Assembly: GCA_002353835.1 (NCBI GenBank)
Contig: DEKL01000102.1
Span: forward strand, 1 to 9,170
Direction of reading: 5' to 3'
Length of the DNA stretch: 9,170 nt
Origin: Alphaproteobacteria bacterium UBA2723
Lineage (GTDB): Bacteria; Pseudomonadota; Alphaproteobacteria; RF32; CAG-239
Translations under genes and position numbers: made by a program
Part shown: positions 1 to 6,899 of the stretch, piece after piece
Layout: the number at the start of each line of letters is the position of its first letter
Position numbering within the stretch: position 1 is the first letter of the stretch
Notes under the pieces: generated by a model
What the model was told of the DNA's origin: nothing
Database searches by the model: none
What the model saw: the letters and a program-made list of their open reading frames with translations, nothing else

Positions 1-63
1 GATTTATTTAAATCAATTCAAAAAAATCGGCATACGGATTAAACGATGACAGCGCGTTTTTTA

Positions 64-92
64 TTGAAAATCAGGTTTTAAATGCTTATGAT
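64..92 (+). promoter_or_regulatory. sigma70-type promoter of the HD-domain gene
   Basis: TTGAAA at 64-69 and TATGAT at 87-92 are separated by exactly 17 bases, a near-consensus sigma70 arrangement. Transcription would begin near 99, giving a leader of about 25 bases that contains the ribosome binding site. The in-frame ATG at 82 lies inside this promoter, which argues against it as the translation start. This is a pattern match by eye. Confidence 0.55.
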
Positions 93-123
93 TGCAAAAA
101 TAACTCGCAAAGGAGATTTTTAT

Positions 124-810
124 ATGACCGGTATTGAATATATAAAACAAGCTGTTTCTGAATTACTGAGCAATGATTCTAGCGGCCACGATGATAAACA
201 TGTCTTTCGCGTTTATGAAAATGCCATGAATTTTTGTGATGAGCTTCCTCAAGCCAATCGCGATTTGGTTGCCGCCGCCGCTTTGTTGCACGATTGTGAT
301 GATTATAAAATATTCGGAGAAGAATCTGCGCGTTTATTAACAAACACCCGCCGCATTTTAGCCAATTCGGGATTTGATGCCGATTTTATCGATAACTGTC
401 TCAAAATTGTTAAAACAATCGGCTACAGTAAGCGTTTGAGCGGAATTGTGCCGGATTGTATTGAGGGAAAAATTGTTTCTGATGCGGATATGGCCGATGC
501 CTCCGGTTTAATAGGCGTTATTCGTTGTATTGAATACCGCGCCCACCGTTCGGGCGGAAAAGAACCGTTTTTTGATCCGGACTTTTTGCCGACAGAAATG
601 GATGCCGAAAAATATAAGCAAATAAAGTTTTGCCCGATTGTAAATCACTTTTTTGATAAATTGTTTCGCTTGCGTGACTTGGCTTTAACCGAGCCTGGGC
701 GACGGTTTATTGAAAAAAGACATCAAACCATTTTCAATTTTTTGAAAACCTATTTTGAGGAAGTTGATGCGCCAGAGGTTTGGAAAGATTTATTAGCACA
801 ATATGCCTGA
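124..810 (+). CDS. HD-domain phosphohydrolase, YedJ-like
   Basis: Predicted cytosolic metal-dependent phosphohydrolase of the HD superfamily; the substrate is unknown. The 228-residue protein has the family's ordered metal ligands: an early histidine in HVFRV (H26), the HD pair in LLHDCDD (H56-D57) and a late aspartate in SDADMAD (D120/D122). The C-terminal half (FFDKLFRLRDL, then PGRRFIEKRH) resembles E. coli YedJ and relatives, which are of similar length (about 230 residues). I chose the ATG at 124 because AAAGGAG at 109-115 sits eight bases upstream; the ATG at 82 lies within the predicted promoter and has no ribosome site. The gene stands alone behind its promoter and converges on the ABC exporter gene, 49 bases away. 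Family is confident, biochemical role is not. Confidence 0.88.
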   Translation: MTGIEYIKQAVSELLSNDSSGHDDKHVFRVYENAMNFCDELPQANRDLVAAAALLHDCDDYKIFGEESARLLTNTRRILANSGFDADFIDNCLKIVKTIGYSKRLSGIVPDCIEGKIVSDADMADASGLIGVIRCIEYRAHRSGGKEPFFDPDFLPTEMDAEKYKQIKFCPIVNHFFDKLFRLRDLALTEPGRRFIEKRHQTIFNFLKTYFEEVDAPEVWKDLLAQYA

Positions 811-859
811 TTACAGCGATTTTAAGAGAGGAAGGTAACATGACAGATAAGTTTTGTTA

Positions 860-2533
860 TCATTTTGAGTTACTTTCCTTTCCGACCCCTTTTTTGAATT
901 CTAAACGACGGGTAACATGGTTCAATAAGTTCTTTTCGTGTGAAACGGCGATGATGGTTTTATCACCATAAGCCGTAAAGATATAATTCCAAATACTTTG
1001 TGTTGTTGTCGGATCTAAATTAGCGGTTATCTCATCCAAGACTAAAATATCCCTATCGAGCAAAAGTCCGCGAGCCAAAGCAATGCGCTGTTTTTCACCG
1101 GCTGAAACTTTTACGCCTTTTTCGCCGATATCCGTATTGAGATTGCCGTTCATACGTGCTACAAGCTCATTTAAGCAACAGCCGTCTATCACTTTTTGCA
1201 ATTTTTCTGCCGGTACACGTTTTCCCATGACGATATTATCGTATAAGGTCATATCAAACAATTCAACATCCTGCGAAATATAGGTTATATGGTCGTCAAA
1301 AAAAGCTGTCGGCAAGTCTTTATAATCAACATTATCAACTGTAATTTTACCTTTTGTCACCGCAAATTGATTGGTAAAGAGATTTAAGAACGTAGTTTTA
1401 CCTTCGCCCGATTTACCGGTAACGGCGATATGGTCGCCTTGATGAATGGTAAAATCAGCCACCTTATGCGAAAACAGGCTTCCATCTTTAACATATTCAA
1501 AATAAGTGTCGGCAAATTTGATTTCGTGCCATTTTTTGAGGTTTTTCCGAGAAGTAATTTTAGGTTCGTCTTTACCTAAATGCTCGGCTAAAATTCGACA
1601 ATCCAGACCGGCACGAGCCAGTTCTGTCATTAACGCCATAAGTTGCAAGCCAAGCTCGGCGATTTTGCTTTGAATGGCGGCAATCATCACAATCACTTCA
1701 ACGCCTTGTCCGGTTTTGATAAACTGATACACATAATACCCAATCGGCAATAAAAACAACACATTGATAAATGTTTCAATAAAGCCGTATTGATAGGCAT
1801 TGTAGTGCATGGTTTTAATGCATGAACTAAAAACTTTTTCGCCTTTATCATCGAGTTTTTTATTTACAAATCCTAACAAATTCATCTTTTTGACTGAACG
1901 GACATTGTATAAAAAGTCAATAAAGGTTTTGCCATAAGCTACAAAACTTCGATTGTATTTTTCGATATATTTAATTCGGCGGCTGTATAAAAAGCGGATA
2001 ATTAAGAACATCAGCACCAAAGAAACCGCAAAATACAGAAACAGATAAACCGATAACAACCATGTGTAAATCAGAAAACAAAAAGTAACGATAAAAATGC
2101 CGATGTAATGGAACGGTATCTCCCAGAGCCAATCTTCCAACGCCTTACATACATTGGTTAAAGCCGTTGCAAAATAGCCAACGCTGTTTTGCAGATGCCA
2201 TTCGTACGGTTTATTGAAAATTTTGCCGTAATAAATCTGCCGCAGGTTAATCGGTAAAATGCGCGAAATTTGCTCGCAACTAAATCGCCAAACATAGCGA
2301 AAAACAATCAAAGCCACCGCTAATATTACCATGGCATAAAAATAAAACAGCGTTTTTTCAATATTATGCTGTGAAATTTGTTTAATCATCTCTGAAAGAG
2401 CCAACGGCGTAAAAAAGGTTATTAAGCCAAAAGCAACACCAAACATATAACTTAAAATCAAGCGAATTTTAGTATCTTTGTTTGTCGCCGAAATCCAAAT
2501 CAAACGAAGTGCAATTATAAGTGTCTTTAACAT
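860..2533 (-). CDS. ABC exporter, fused membrane and ATPase domains
   Basis: A 557-residue half-transporter of the type that dimerises in the inner membrane and uses ATP to export a substrate; the substrate cannot be told. The N-terminal ~310 residues carry about six hydrophobic segments (near 24-45, 61-80, 141-160, 163-183, 250-272 and 278-303). The ATPase domain follows: Walker A GKSGEGKTT (373-381), Q-loop glutamine Q421, a divergent signature VSAGE (476-480) instead of LSGGQ, Walker B ILVLD with catalytic E501, and H-loop H532. All catalytic residues are present, so it should be active. The reverse-strand AAAGAGGT complementary to 2538-2545 sits four bases before the ATG. It is divergent from the P-loop / EamA pair, with 112 bases between. 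The last ~110 bases lie opposite a short orphan reading frame that starts at 840. Confidence 0.92.
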   Translation of the reverse strand: MLKTLIIALRLIWISATNKDTKIRLILSYMFGVAFGLITFFTPLALSEMIKQISQHNIEKTLFYFYAMVILAVALIVFRYVWRFSCEQISRILPINLRQIYYGKIFNKPYEWHLQNSVGYFATALTNVCKALEDWLWEIPFHYIGIFIVTFCFLIYTWLLSVYLFLYFAVSLVLMFLIIRFLYSRRIKYIEKYNRSFVAYGKTFIDFLYNVRSVKKMNLLGFVNKKLDDKGEKVFSSCIKTMHYNAYQYGFIETFINVLFLLPIGYYVYQFIKTGQGVEVIVMIAAIQSKIAELGLQLMALMTELARAGLDCRILAEHLGKDEPKITSRKNLKKWHEIKFADTYFEYVKDGSLFSHKVADFTIHQGDHIAVTGKSGEGKTTFLNLFTNQFAVTKGKITVDNVDYKDLPTAFFDDHITYISQDVELFDMTLYDNIVMGKRVPAEKLQKVIDGCCLNELVARMNGNLNTDIGEKGVKVSAGEKQRIALARGLLLDRDILVLDEITANLDPTTTQSIWNYIFTAYGDKTIIAVSHEKNLLNHVTRRLEFKKGVGKESNSK

Positions 2534-2590
2534 TTATAACCTCTTTCCCTATTTTTATCTTGTCAATCTGTGTCTGATATTACAAACATT

Positions 2591-2611
2591 TTCTTAAAGT
2601 AAATTTAAGAA
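2591..2611. promoter_or_regulatory. inverted repeat in the divergent gap, possible operator
   Basis: TTCTTAAA (2591-2598), a five-base spacer, then TTTAAGAA (2604-2611) form a perfect 8-base-arm dyad between the ABC exporter and the P-loop gene. On the + strand a TATATT (2620-2625) that could be a -10 element lies just downstream, so the dyad would cover the -35 region, where no good -35 hexamer is visible. The dyad is seen directly; a regulator binding there is inference. AT-rich arms make it a poor terminator. Confidence 0.4.
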
Positions 2612-2645
2612 TGCTGAGTTATATTGACATACAAAGAGGTGCAAA

Positions 2646-3188
2646 ATGCAACAACAGAAAACTGTTATTATTGCTGGTTTCGGCGGTGTCGGCAAAACAA
2701 CGCTGGCAAAAAAGTATAAGAACGTTTTAGATTTGGAATCTACGCCGTATAAGTATTTGATTGAAAATTACGGAAACTATGATGCTGAAGCAGTTAAAGG
2801 TCAAGGTATTGCCAAGAAAGAGCTTAATCCGAATTTTCCGAATAATTACGTTGCCGCCATTCAAGAAAACATCGGTAAATACGATTATATCCTCGTTTGG
2901 TGTCATCCGGAGCAGTCTTTGCCAAATTTAGATAAAGCCGGTATTGATTACGAAATTTTCCTCCCAACGCGTGATGCTTTAGATGAATACCGTCAGCGTT
3001 TTATTAACCGCGGAAATTCAGAAGAATATGTTAATCGTGTCAGCTCTAAAGAGGATTATGACAAACGGTTGCCGCAATGGCAAGCGACCGGTAAACCAAT
3101 GGTGTTTTTAGAGAGCGGCGAAACTTTAGAAAGTTATCTTAAGGCGCATCCGGAATATCCGAAGCTCTTGCCGAGAGACAACATTTAA
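2646..3188 (+). CDS. small P-loop nucleotide-binding protein, kinase-like
   Basis: A 180-residue cytosolic protein with a clear Walker A loop GFGGVGKT at residues 11-18 directly after a hydrophobic strand (VIIA), and a second hydrophobic strand YDYILVW (79-85) in the position of a Walker B strand. A region with Y115, R116, R118, R122 and G123 (within residues 105-125) resembles the arginine-rich lid of nucleoside or nucleotide kinase-like proteins seen in phages and Firmicutes; this resemblance is from memory. No standard family name fits securely, so substrate and reaction are open. AAAGAGGT at 2633-2640 lies five bases before the ATG. It is the first gene of a probable two-gene operon with the EamA transporter, which starts 16 bases after its stop, and is divergent from the ABC exporter. 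Confidence 0.82.
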   Translation: MQQQKTVIIAGFGGVGKTTLAKKYKNVLDLESTPYKYLIENYGNYDAEAVKGQGIAKKELNPNFPNNYVAAIQENIGKYDYILVWCHPEQSLPNLDKAGIDYEIFLPTRDALDEYRQRFINRGNSEEYVNRVSSKEDYDKRLPQWQATGKPMVFLESGETLESYLKAHPEYPKLLPRDNI

Positions 3189-3204
3189 GAAAAAGGACTG
3201 TTAA

Positions 3205-4083
3205 ATGCTAAATTATCGTTTTAGTGCCGTTATGGCGACTGTTTTTGATTCTGTTTCTGATGCGACTTTAGATTATGCTGTCAGCCGTTATAATATTCAT
3301 AAAACAGTATTCTTGCTTACCTTTATTGCTTTTATCGGGCAACTGATTATCGGGGCATTTACCGGTATTACCTGCACTTTTGCCGCGCTTCCTTATGTTG
3401 CACTTCACGGTATATTGATTTTACTTGGCTATATTTGTTTCTTAAAAGCATTAAAATATACGCCGATTGCGCTTATTAGCTTGGTTGAAAGTGGCGGTCT
3501 GTTCTTAACCTTGATCGCCGACTGTATTTTAGGTTATGTGACACTTTCACTCTATTTTATAACTATGCTATCTTTGTTTGTGTTTGCCGTGGCGCTGTTT
3601 ATGACAAATTCCATGAAAGAACAATCCGCTTTATTTAAAACCATTAAACCTATTGGGATTGTGCTTACTATCGGTACGGTGCTGATGTATTTTACCGCAC
3701 CGTATATTATCAAAGTGGCAGCAGATTTCGGGGCAAATGAGATTACGCTCAATCTTGGATATTATGCTTTTGCTCTGCCTTATTTTGCATGGCTCTCGCT
3801 TAAAGGTGATGACAAGACAAAAAAAGATAAATCTGCGCCAAAATGGTATAACGGATTTTATTTTTTAGCGAGTGTTGTCGGTGTTTTAGAAGCTCTGTTT
3901 TATGTGTTGGAAACATTTAGCTACATCAATGACACACCAACTATCATTATGGCTATTCGGCAGATGGGTGTTTTTATGATTTTCTTACTCTCGGTCTTGT
4001 TTAAGACGGATAAATTTACCCCACAAAAGCTGATTGCACTTATTTTAGGCGTTACCGCTATTATAGGTGTTTCTTTGAATTAG
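3205..4083 (+). CDS. EamA/DMT-superfamily transporter
   Basis: Integral inner-membrane protein of 292 residues with about ten hydrophobic segments (roughly 5-27, 35-55, 61-80, 87-109, 111-133, 147-170, 179-199, 215-240, 245-265, 274-291), as expected for the drug/metabolite transporter superfamily. Two internal halves are visible: the first has LKALKYTPIALISLVESGG (80-98), the second ends FTPQKLIALILGVTAIIGVS (271-290), typical of the last helix of an EamA domain. The glutamate that usually ends the fourth helix of each half is not apparent. A lysine-rich cytoplasmic loop (201-213) joins the halves. AAAAGGA at 3191-3197 precedes the ATG by seven bases. It is probably translated from the same mRNA as the P-loop gene. 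The substrate is unknown. Confidence 0.85.
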   Translation: MLNYRFSAVMATVFDSVSDATLDYAVSRYNIHKTVFLLTFIAFIGQLIIGAFTGITCTFAALPYVALHGILILLGYICFLKALKYTPIALISLVESGGLFLTLIADCILGYVTLSLYFITMLSLFVFAVALFMTNSMKEQSALFKTIKPIGIVLTIGTVLMYFTAPYIIKVAADFGANEITLNLGYYAFALPYFAWLSLKGDDKTKKDKSAPKWYNGFYFLASVVGVLEALFYVLETFSYINDTPTIIMAIRQMGVFMIFLLSVLFKTDKFTPQKLIALILGVTAIIGVSLN

Positions 4084-4105
4084 GTCTGCAAATCTAAAAT
4101 TCATA

Positions 4106-4134
4106 TTGATTTTTACAATACTTATCCCTATATT
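4106..4134 (+). promoter_or_regulatory. sigma70-type promoter of the Bax inhibitor-1 gene
   Basis: TTGATT at 4106-4111 and TATATT at 4129-4134 are 17 bases apart. Transcription would begin near 4141, leaving a leader of about 33 bases with the ribosome site AAGGGGA (4158-4164). No terminator is seen between the EamA stop and this promoter, so read-through from upstream is also possible. Confidence 0.55.
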
Positions 4135-4173
4135 ACTCATTAGATTAATTTTTGAAGAAGGGGAAACTTAGTT

Positions 4174-4893
4174 ATGTTAGAAAATGAAAAAGTCGTCTCT
4201 TATAGCAACAGCGAAATTGTTGATGAGGGATTGCGCAATTATATGCTGAAAATTTATAACTATATGGCCGGCGGTCTTGTTGCAACAGCCGCTGTGGCTT
4301 GGCTTGTTGTCAGCAACACGGCAATATTGAAGTTATTTTTTACACCGCACGGCTATTCTGCCCTCGGGTGGTTAGCATTACTTGCTCCGCTGATTATGAT
4401 TTTTTCTTTCGGTTGGGTGTTACAAAGAGGTACTTTGAAACAAGTACAAGCTATGTTTTGGGGTTATTCCGCCGTTATGGGAATTTCTTTGGCGCCGATT
4501 TTCTTGGCTTATACCGGTACCAGTATTGCGCGGGTTTTCTTAATCACAGCGGCAACTTTCGGCGGTTTAAGCATTTACGGTTATACAACCAAGAAGGATA
4601 TGACCGCTTGGGGCAGTTTCTTAATTATGGGTGTTATCGGGTTGATTATTGCCTCAATCGTTAATATCTTTTTGAAGAGCACCGGTTTGGATTATGCACT
4701 TTCTTATTTAACAGTGTTTATCTTTGCCGGATTGACCGCTTATGATACGCAAAAATTAAAATCTTTATATTTCGCCGGCGGTTACCATGAGGAATTATCT
4801 TCCCGTGTTGCAATTTCCGGTGCCTTATCTCTGTACCTTGATTTTATCAATATGTTTATGGCATTGCTTAGAATCATGGGTGACAGAAGATAA
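4174..4893 (+). CDS. Bax inhibitor-1 / YccA family membrane protein
   Basis: Seven-helix inner-membrane protein of 239 residues in the BI-1/TMBIM (UPF0005) family, whose members include the calcium-leak protein BsYetJ and E. coli YccA, a modulator of the FtsH protease. Hydrophobic segments lie near 27-48, 62-83, 88-112, 119-137, 145-167, 174-190 and 211-233. The hallmark FAGLTAYDTQKLK (184-196) and the last-helix pattern SLYLDFINMF (219-228) are intact; D191 and D223 sit where the family's paired pH-sensing aspartates would be (inferred). The N-terminal RNYMLKIYNYMAGG is characteristic of alphaproteobacterial members. It has its own promoter (4106-4134), a purine-rich ribosome site at 4155-4164 and a terminator 24 bases after the stop, so it is most likely a single-gene unit. 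The physiological role is not settled by the sequence. Confidence 0.93.
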   Translation: MLENEKVVSYSNSEIVDEGLRNYMLKIYNYMAGGLVATAAVAWLVVSNTAILKLFFTPHGYSALGWLALLAPLIMIFSFGWVLQRGTLKQVQAMFWGYSAVMGISLAPIFLAYTGTSIARVFLITAATFGGLSIYGYTTKKDMTAWGSFLIMGVIGLIIASIVNIFLKSTGLDYALSYLTVFIFAGLTAYDTQKLKSLYFAGGYHEELSSRVAISGALSLYLDFINMFMALLRIMGDRR

Positions 4894-4916
4894 TCTTACA
4901 TCAATTTTGTAATTTG

Positions 4917-4942
4917 AGCCGGACTTAGTTTCCGGCTTTTTT
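4917..4942 (+). terminator. rho-independent terminator after the BI-1 gene
   Basis: AGCCGGA (4917-4923) and TCCGGCT (4931-4937) pair as a 7-base GC-rich stem around a seven-base loop, followed by an uninterrupted run of six T (4937-4942). It lies only five bases before the ribosome site of the next gene. Confidence 0.85.
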
Positions 4943-4960
4943 ATTCGGAGGGTTTGTAAA

Positions 4961-5557
4961 ATGACAGGTATTTTAGAACTTTTTGCCAAACGTCACAGCT
5001 TTTATGACATTAACGATAAAATCTCGCTGAAAAACAGTGAACTTGAGGCTCTTATAAAAAAATGTATGGAGCTGTATCCGAGTTCTTTTAATACACAAAG
5101 TGCCCGTTTGATGTTGCTTTACAATCAAAAACACCATTATTTTTGGTCTTTGGTTGAGGATAAATTGCTTAAAACGGCGCCTAAGGATAAAACCGAAGAC
5201 ATAAAAAAACGTATTGCCTCTTTTGCTAAAGGCTATGGGACTATCTTGTTTTTTGATGATAGCAATATTGTTAAAGAGCTTGAAAAGAAAATGCCGCTTT
5301 ATGCCGATAATTTCAAAAATTGGTCACATCAAGGTAATGCTATTTTGCAATTTATGATATGGAGCGCCTTGTCAGACAAAAATATCGGTGCTTCCATGCA
5401 ACATTACAACCCGCTGGTTGATGATTGCGTGATGACAGCTTTTAATGTTCCGAAAAATTGGGAATTTGTTGCGCAAATGCCTTTCGGCGGTATAGAAAGC
5501 CAACCTCAACCGCACAGCTTTAATGATATTGATGGTAAAATTCTTATTGAGCAATAA
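4961..5557 (+). CDS. nitroreductase, Frm2/HBN1-like (COG3560 type)
   Basis: Probable FMN-dependent NAD(P)H oxidoreductase of 198 residues, in the small nitroreductase subfamily typified by yeast Frm2/Hbn1. Residues 10-13 (KRHSFYDI block) carry the arginine and serine that contact FMN phosphate; PSSFNTQSARL (40-50) is the second FMN-binding segment; GYGTILFFDD (91-100), MPLYADNFKNWSHQ (111-124), MQHYNPLVDD (146-155) and AQMPFGG (171-177) are the diagnostic blocks of this subfamily. Length is normal. GGAGGG at 4947-4952 is a strong ribosome site eight bases before the ATG. The upstream terminator leaves no room for a promoter in between. The last 14 bases overlap the end of the convergent ogt-like gene. 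Natural substrate unknown. Confidence 0.92.
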   Translation: MTGILELFAKRHSFYDINDKISLKNSELEALIKKCMELYPSSFNTQSARLMLLYNQKHHYFWSLVEDKLLKTAPKDKTEDIKKRIASFAKGYGTILFFDDSNIVKELEKKMPLYADNFKNWSHQGNAILQFMIWSALSDKNIGASMQHYNPLVDDCVMTAFNVPKNWEFVAQMPFGGIESQPQPHSFNDIDGKILIEQ

Positions 5558-6032
5558 TCCCTTCAAGCTTGAGCAGTTTTTCTTTAGTAGAAATTCCGGC
5601 GGCATATCCGGTTAACTTTCCCTTTGCCCCGATTACACGATGACAAGGAATTATAATTGAAATCGGATTATGACTAACGGCACCGCCAACTGCTTGTGCG
5701 GACATCCTACCACCTATCCTTTTTGCAATATCCCCATAGGTTATAACCTCACCATAAGGTATATCGCATAATATTTTCCATACCTTTTGACGGAAATTAC
5801 TCCCTTGAGGCATTAGTGGTATGTTCGTTATAGTTATATGCTCACCGGCAAAATAGGCATTAAGCCAGTTCTTTACTTGAGCAAATATTGGTAAGTCATC
5901 TTTCTTTATTGCGGTGTTTGATAAGGTATCTGCATAATATTTTTGCCCTTCAAACCAAAGCCCTGTCAGATTTTTACCGTCACTTGCCAATAATAACCTT
6001 CCAAACTGCGAATTGTAATCGGTATAGAACAT
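5544..6032 (-). CDS. ogt: methylated-DNA--protein-cysteine methyltransferase
   Basis: Suicide DNA-repair enzyme that moves alkyl groups from O6-alkylguanine (and O4-alkylthymine) to its own cysteine. The 162-residue protein has the active-site motif PCHRV (129-133, nucleophile C130) followed by IGAKGKLTGYAAG (134-146) and the C-terminal KLLKLEG. The DNA-binding helix-turn-helix is IPYGEVITYGDIAKRIG (91-107) and the following SAQAVGGAV (111-119), where the usual arginine finger is glutamine (Q113). From memory this AQAVGGA form is common in Firmicutes and Bacteroides homologues, so acquisition by transfer is possible. There is no Ada-type N-terminal regulatory domain. The ribosome site is weak (AAGG, six bases before the ATG). 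It overlaps the convergent nitroreductase gene by 14 bases. Confidence 0.95.
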   Translation of the reverse strand: MFYTDYNSQFGRLLLASDGKNLTGLWFEGQKYYADTLSNTAIKKDDLPIFAQVKNWLNAYFAGEHITITNIPLMPQGSNFRQKVWKILCDIPYGEVITYGDIAKRIGGRMSAQAVGGAVSHNPISIIIPCHRVIGAKGKLTGYAAGISTKEKLLKLEGIIAQ

Positions 6033-6062
6033 TTTTGCCTTATTTTATGTTAAAAAACACTA

Positions 6063-6091
6063 TTGACTCATTTAAGATTTATTCTTATCTT
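6063..6091 (+). promoter_or_regulatory. candidate promoter of the racemase gene
   Basis: TTGACT at 6063-6068 and TATCTT at 6086-6091 are spaced by 17 bases, which would start transcription near 6098 and give a leader of about 39 bases. A palindrome at 6104-6115 would then lie just after the start point. An alternative -10 (TATAAC, 6122-6127) without a good -35 would start transcription almost at the ATG. Confidence 0.4.
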
Positions 6092-6103
6092 ACTTTTCAA
6101 ATT

Positions 6104-6115
6104 TTACAATTGTAA
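6104..6115. promoter_or_regulatory. 12-base perfect palindrome upstream of the racemase
   Basis: TTACAATTGTAA reads the same on both strands. It lies in the 104-base gap between the divergent ogt and racemase genes, 21 bases before the racemase ATG. On the reverse strand its TTACAA half could be a -35 for ogt, with TAAGAT (complement of 6087-6092) 17 bases on. An operator role is inference; in AT-rich DNA a 12-base palindrome can arise by chance. Confidence 0.3.
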
Positions 6116-6136
6116 TATATTTATAACTTAATTTTT

Positions 6137-6841
6137 ATGGAAAAAACAATTAAAACGATCGGTCTGATTGGGGGCATGAGCTGGGAAAGCACTGTTCCGT
6201 ATTATCAGATTATCAACGAAACAATCAGCAAAGAGCTGGGGGGATTTCATTCTGCAAAGATTATTCTTTACAGTGTAGATTTTGCTGAAATTGAGCATTA
6301 CCAATCGGAAGATAACTGGGTTGATGCCGGTAATACACTTGGTTGTGCGGCTCGTGTTTTGCAACAAGCCGGGGCAGATTTCATTGTACTCTGCACAAAC
6401 ACCATGCACAAAGTTGCTCGTCAGATGTGTAACTATCTTAGTATTCCGCTTTTGCATATTGCGGATGTAACGGCTAATGAGCTTAATTACCACCACATTA
6501 AAAAGGTGGGTTTGTTAGGTACGAAGTACACCATGACACAAGACTTCTACAAGAAAAAGCTGGCTAAGGCTGGTGTTGAGACAATCGTTCCTGATGCAAT
6601 AGATATTGAAATTGTCAATGACGTTATTTTCAATGAACTTTGCAAAGGTGTTGTTTCTCCTGCCGCCAAGCAAAAATTTTTGAGAATTATTGAGCGCTTG
6701 CAAGCTGCCGGTGCAGAAGGTATCGTTCTCGGCTGTACGGAAATCGGAATGCTTATTCAGCAAAAAGATGTTAAGTTGCCCGTGTTTGATACAACACGCA
6801 TTCATGCGGAACGTGCTGCAATGAAAGCTCTGGGAATGTAA
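6137..6841 (+). CDS. ygeA: amino-acid racemase of the Asp/Glu racemase family
   Basis: Cofactor-independent racemase of 234 residues that closely resembles E. coli YgeA (about 230 residues), a broad-specificity amino-acid racemase; D-amino acids made this way can feed the cell wall or signalling. The N-terminus IGLIGGMSWESTVPYY (8-23) is the family signature. The two catalytic cysteines are C86 in LCTNTMHK (85-92) and C200 in LGCTEIG (198-204). PVFDTTRIHAE (215-225) completes the active-site region. The first ATG is used, with no recognisable Shine-Dalgarno sequence within 15 bases; a start further in would remove the conserved N-terminus. It is divergent from ogt and is followed by a strong terminator. 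Exact substrate range (Asp, Glu or other residues) cannot be read from the sequence. Confidence 0.93.
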   Translation: MEKTIKTIGLIGGMSWESTVPYYQIINETISKELGGFHSAKIILYSVDFAEIEHYQSEDNWVDAGNTLGCAARVLQQAGADFIVLCTNTMHKVARQMCNYLSIPLLHIADVTANELNYHHIKKVGLLGTKYTMTQDFYKKKLAKAGVETIVPDAIDIEIVNDVIFNELCKGVVSPAAKQKFLRIIERLQAAGAEGIVLGCTEIGMLIQQKDVKLPVFDTTRIHAERAAMKALGM

Positions 6842-6859
6842 AACTTCTTCTGAAAAATT

Positions 6860-6899
6860 AAGCCTGCGAACGTATGTTGTTCGCAGGCTTTCTTATTTT
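6860..6899. terminator. two-way terminator between racemase and fadL
   Basis: AAGCCTGCGAAC (6860-6871) and GTTCGCAGGCTT (6879-6890) form a perfect 12-base stem with a seven-base loop. A T-rich tail follows on the + strand (6889-6899), and an A-rich stretch before it (6853-6859) gives T residues on the - strand. It therefore can end both the racemase mRNA and the convergent fadL-like mRNA. Confidence 0.88.

Noticed and set aside
1..49. Possible 3' end of an upstream gene on the + strand (two frames stay open, ending at 42 and at 49)
   Set aside because: Only 14 to 16 codons are visible and two frames compete, as does a short open stretch on the other strand. Nothing decides between them.
845..860. 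Hairpin GATAA/TTATC as a terminator between the HD and ABC genes
   Set aside because: The stem has only five mainly A-T pairs and no T run on either strand.
2624..2629. TTGACA as a -35 element for the P-loop gene
   Set aside because: A -10 at normal distance would fall inside the coding sequence (near 2647-2652), where none is present.
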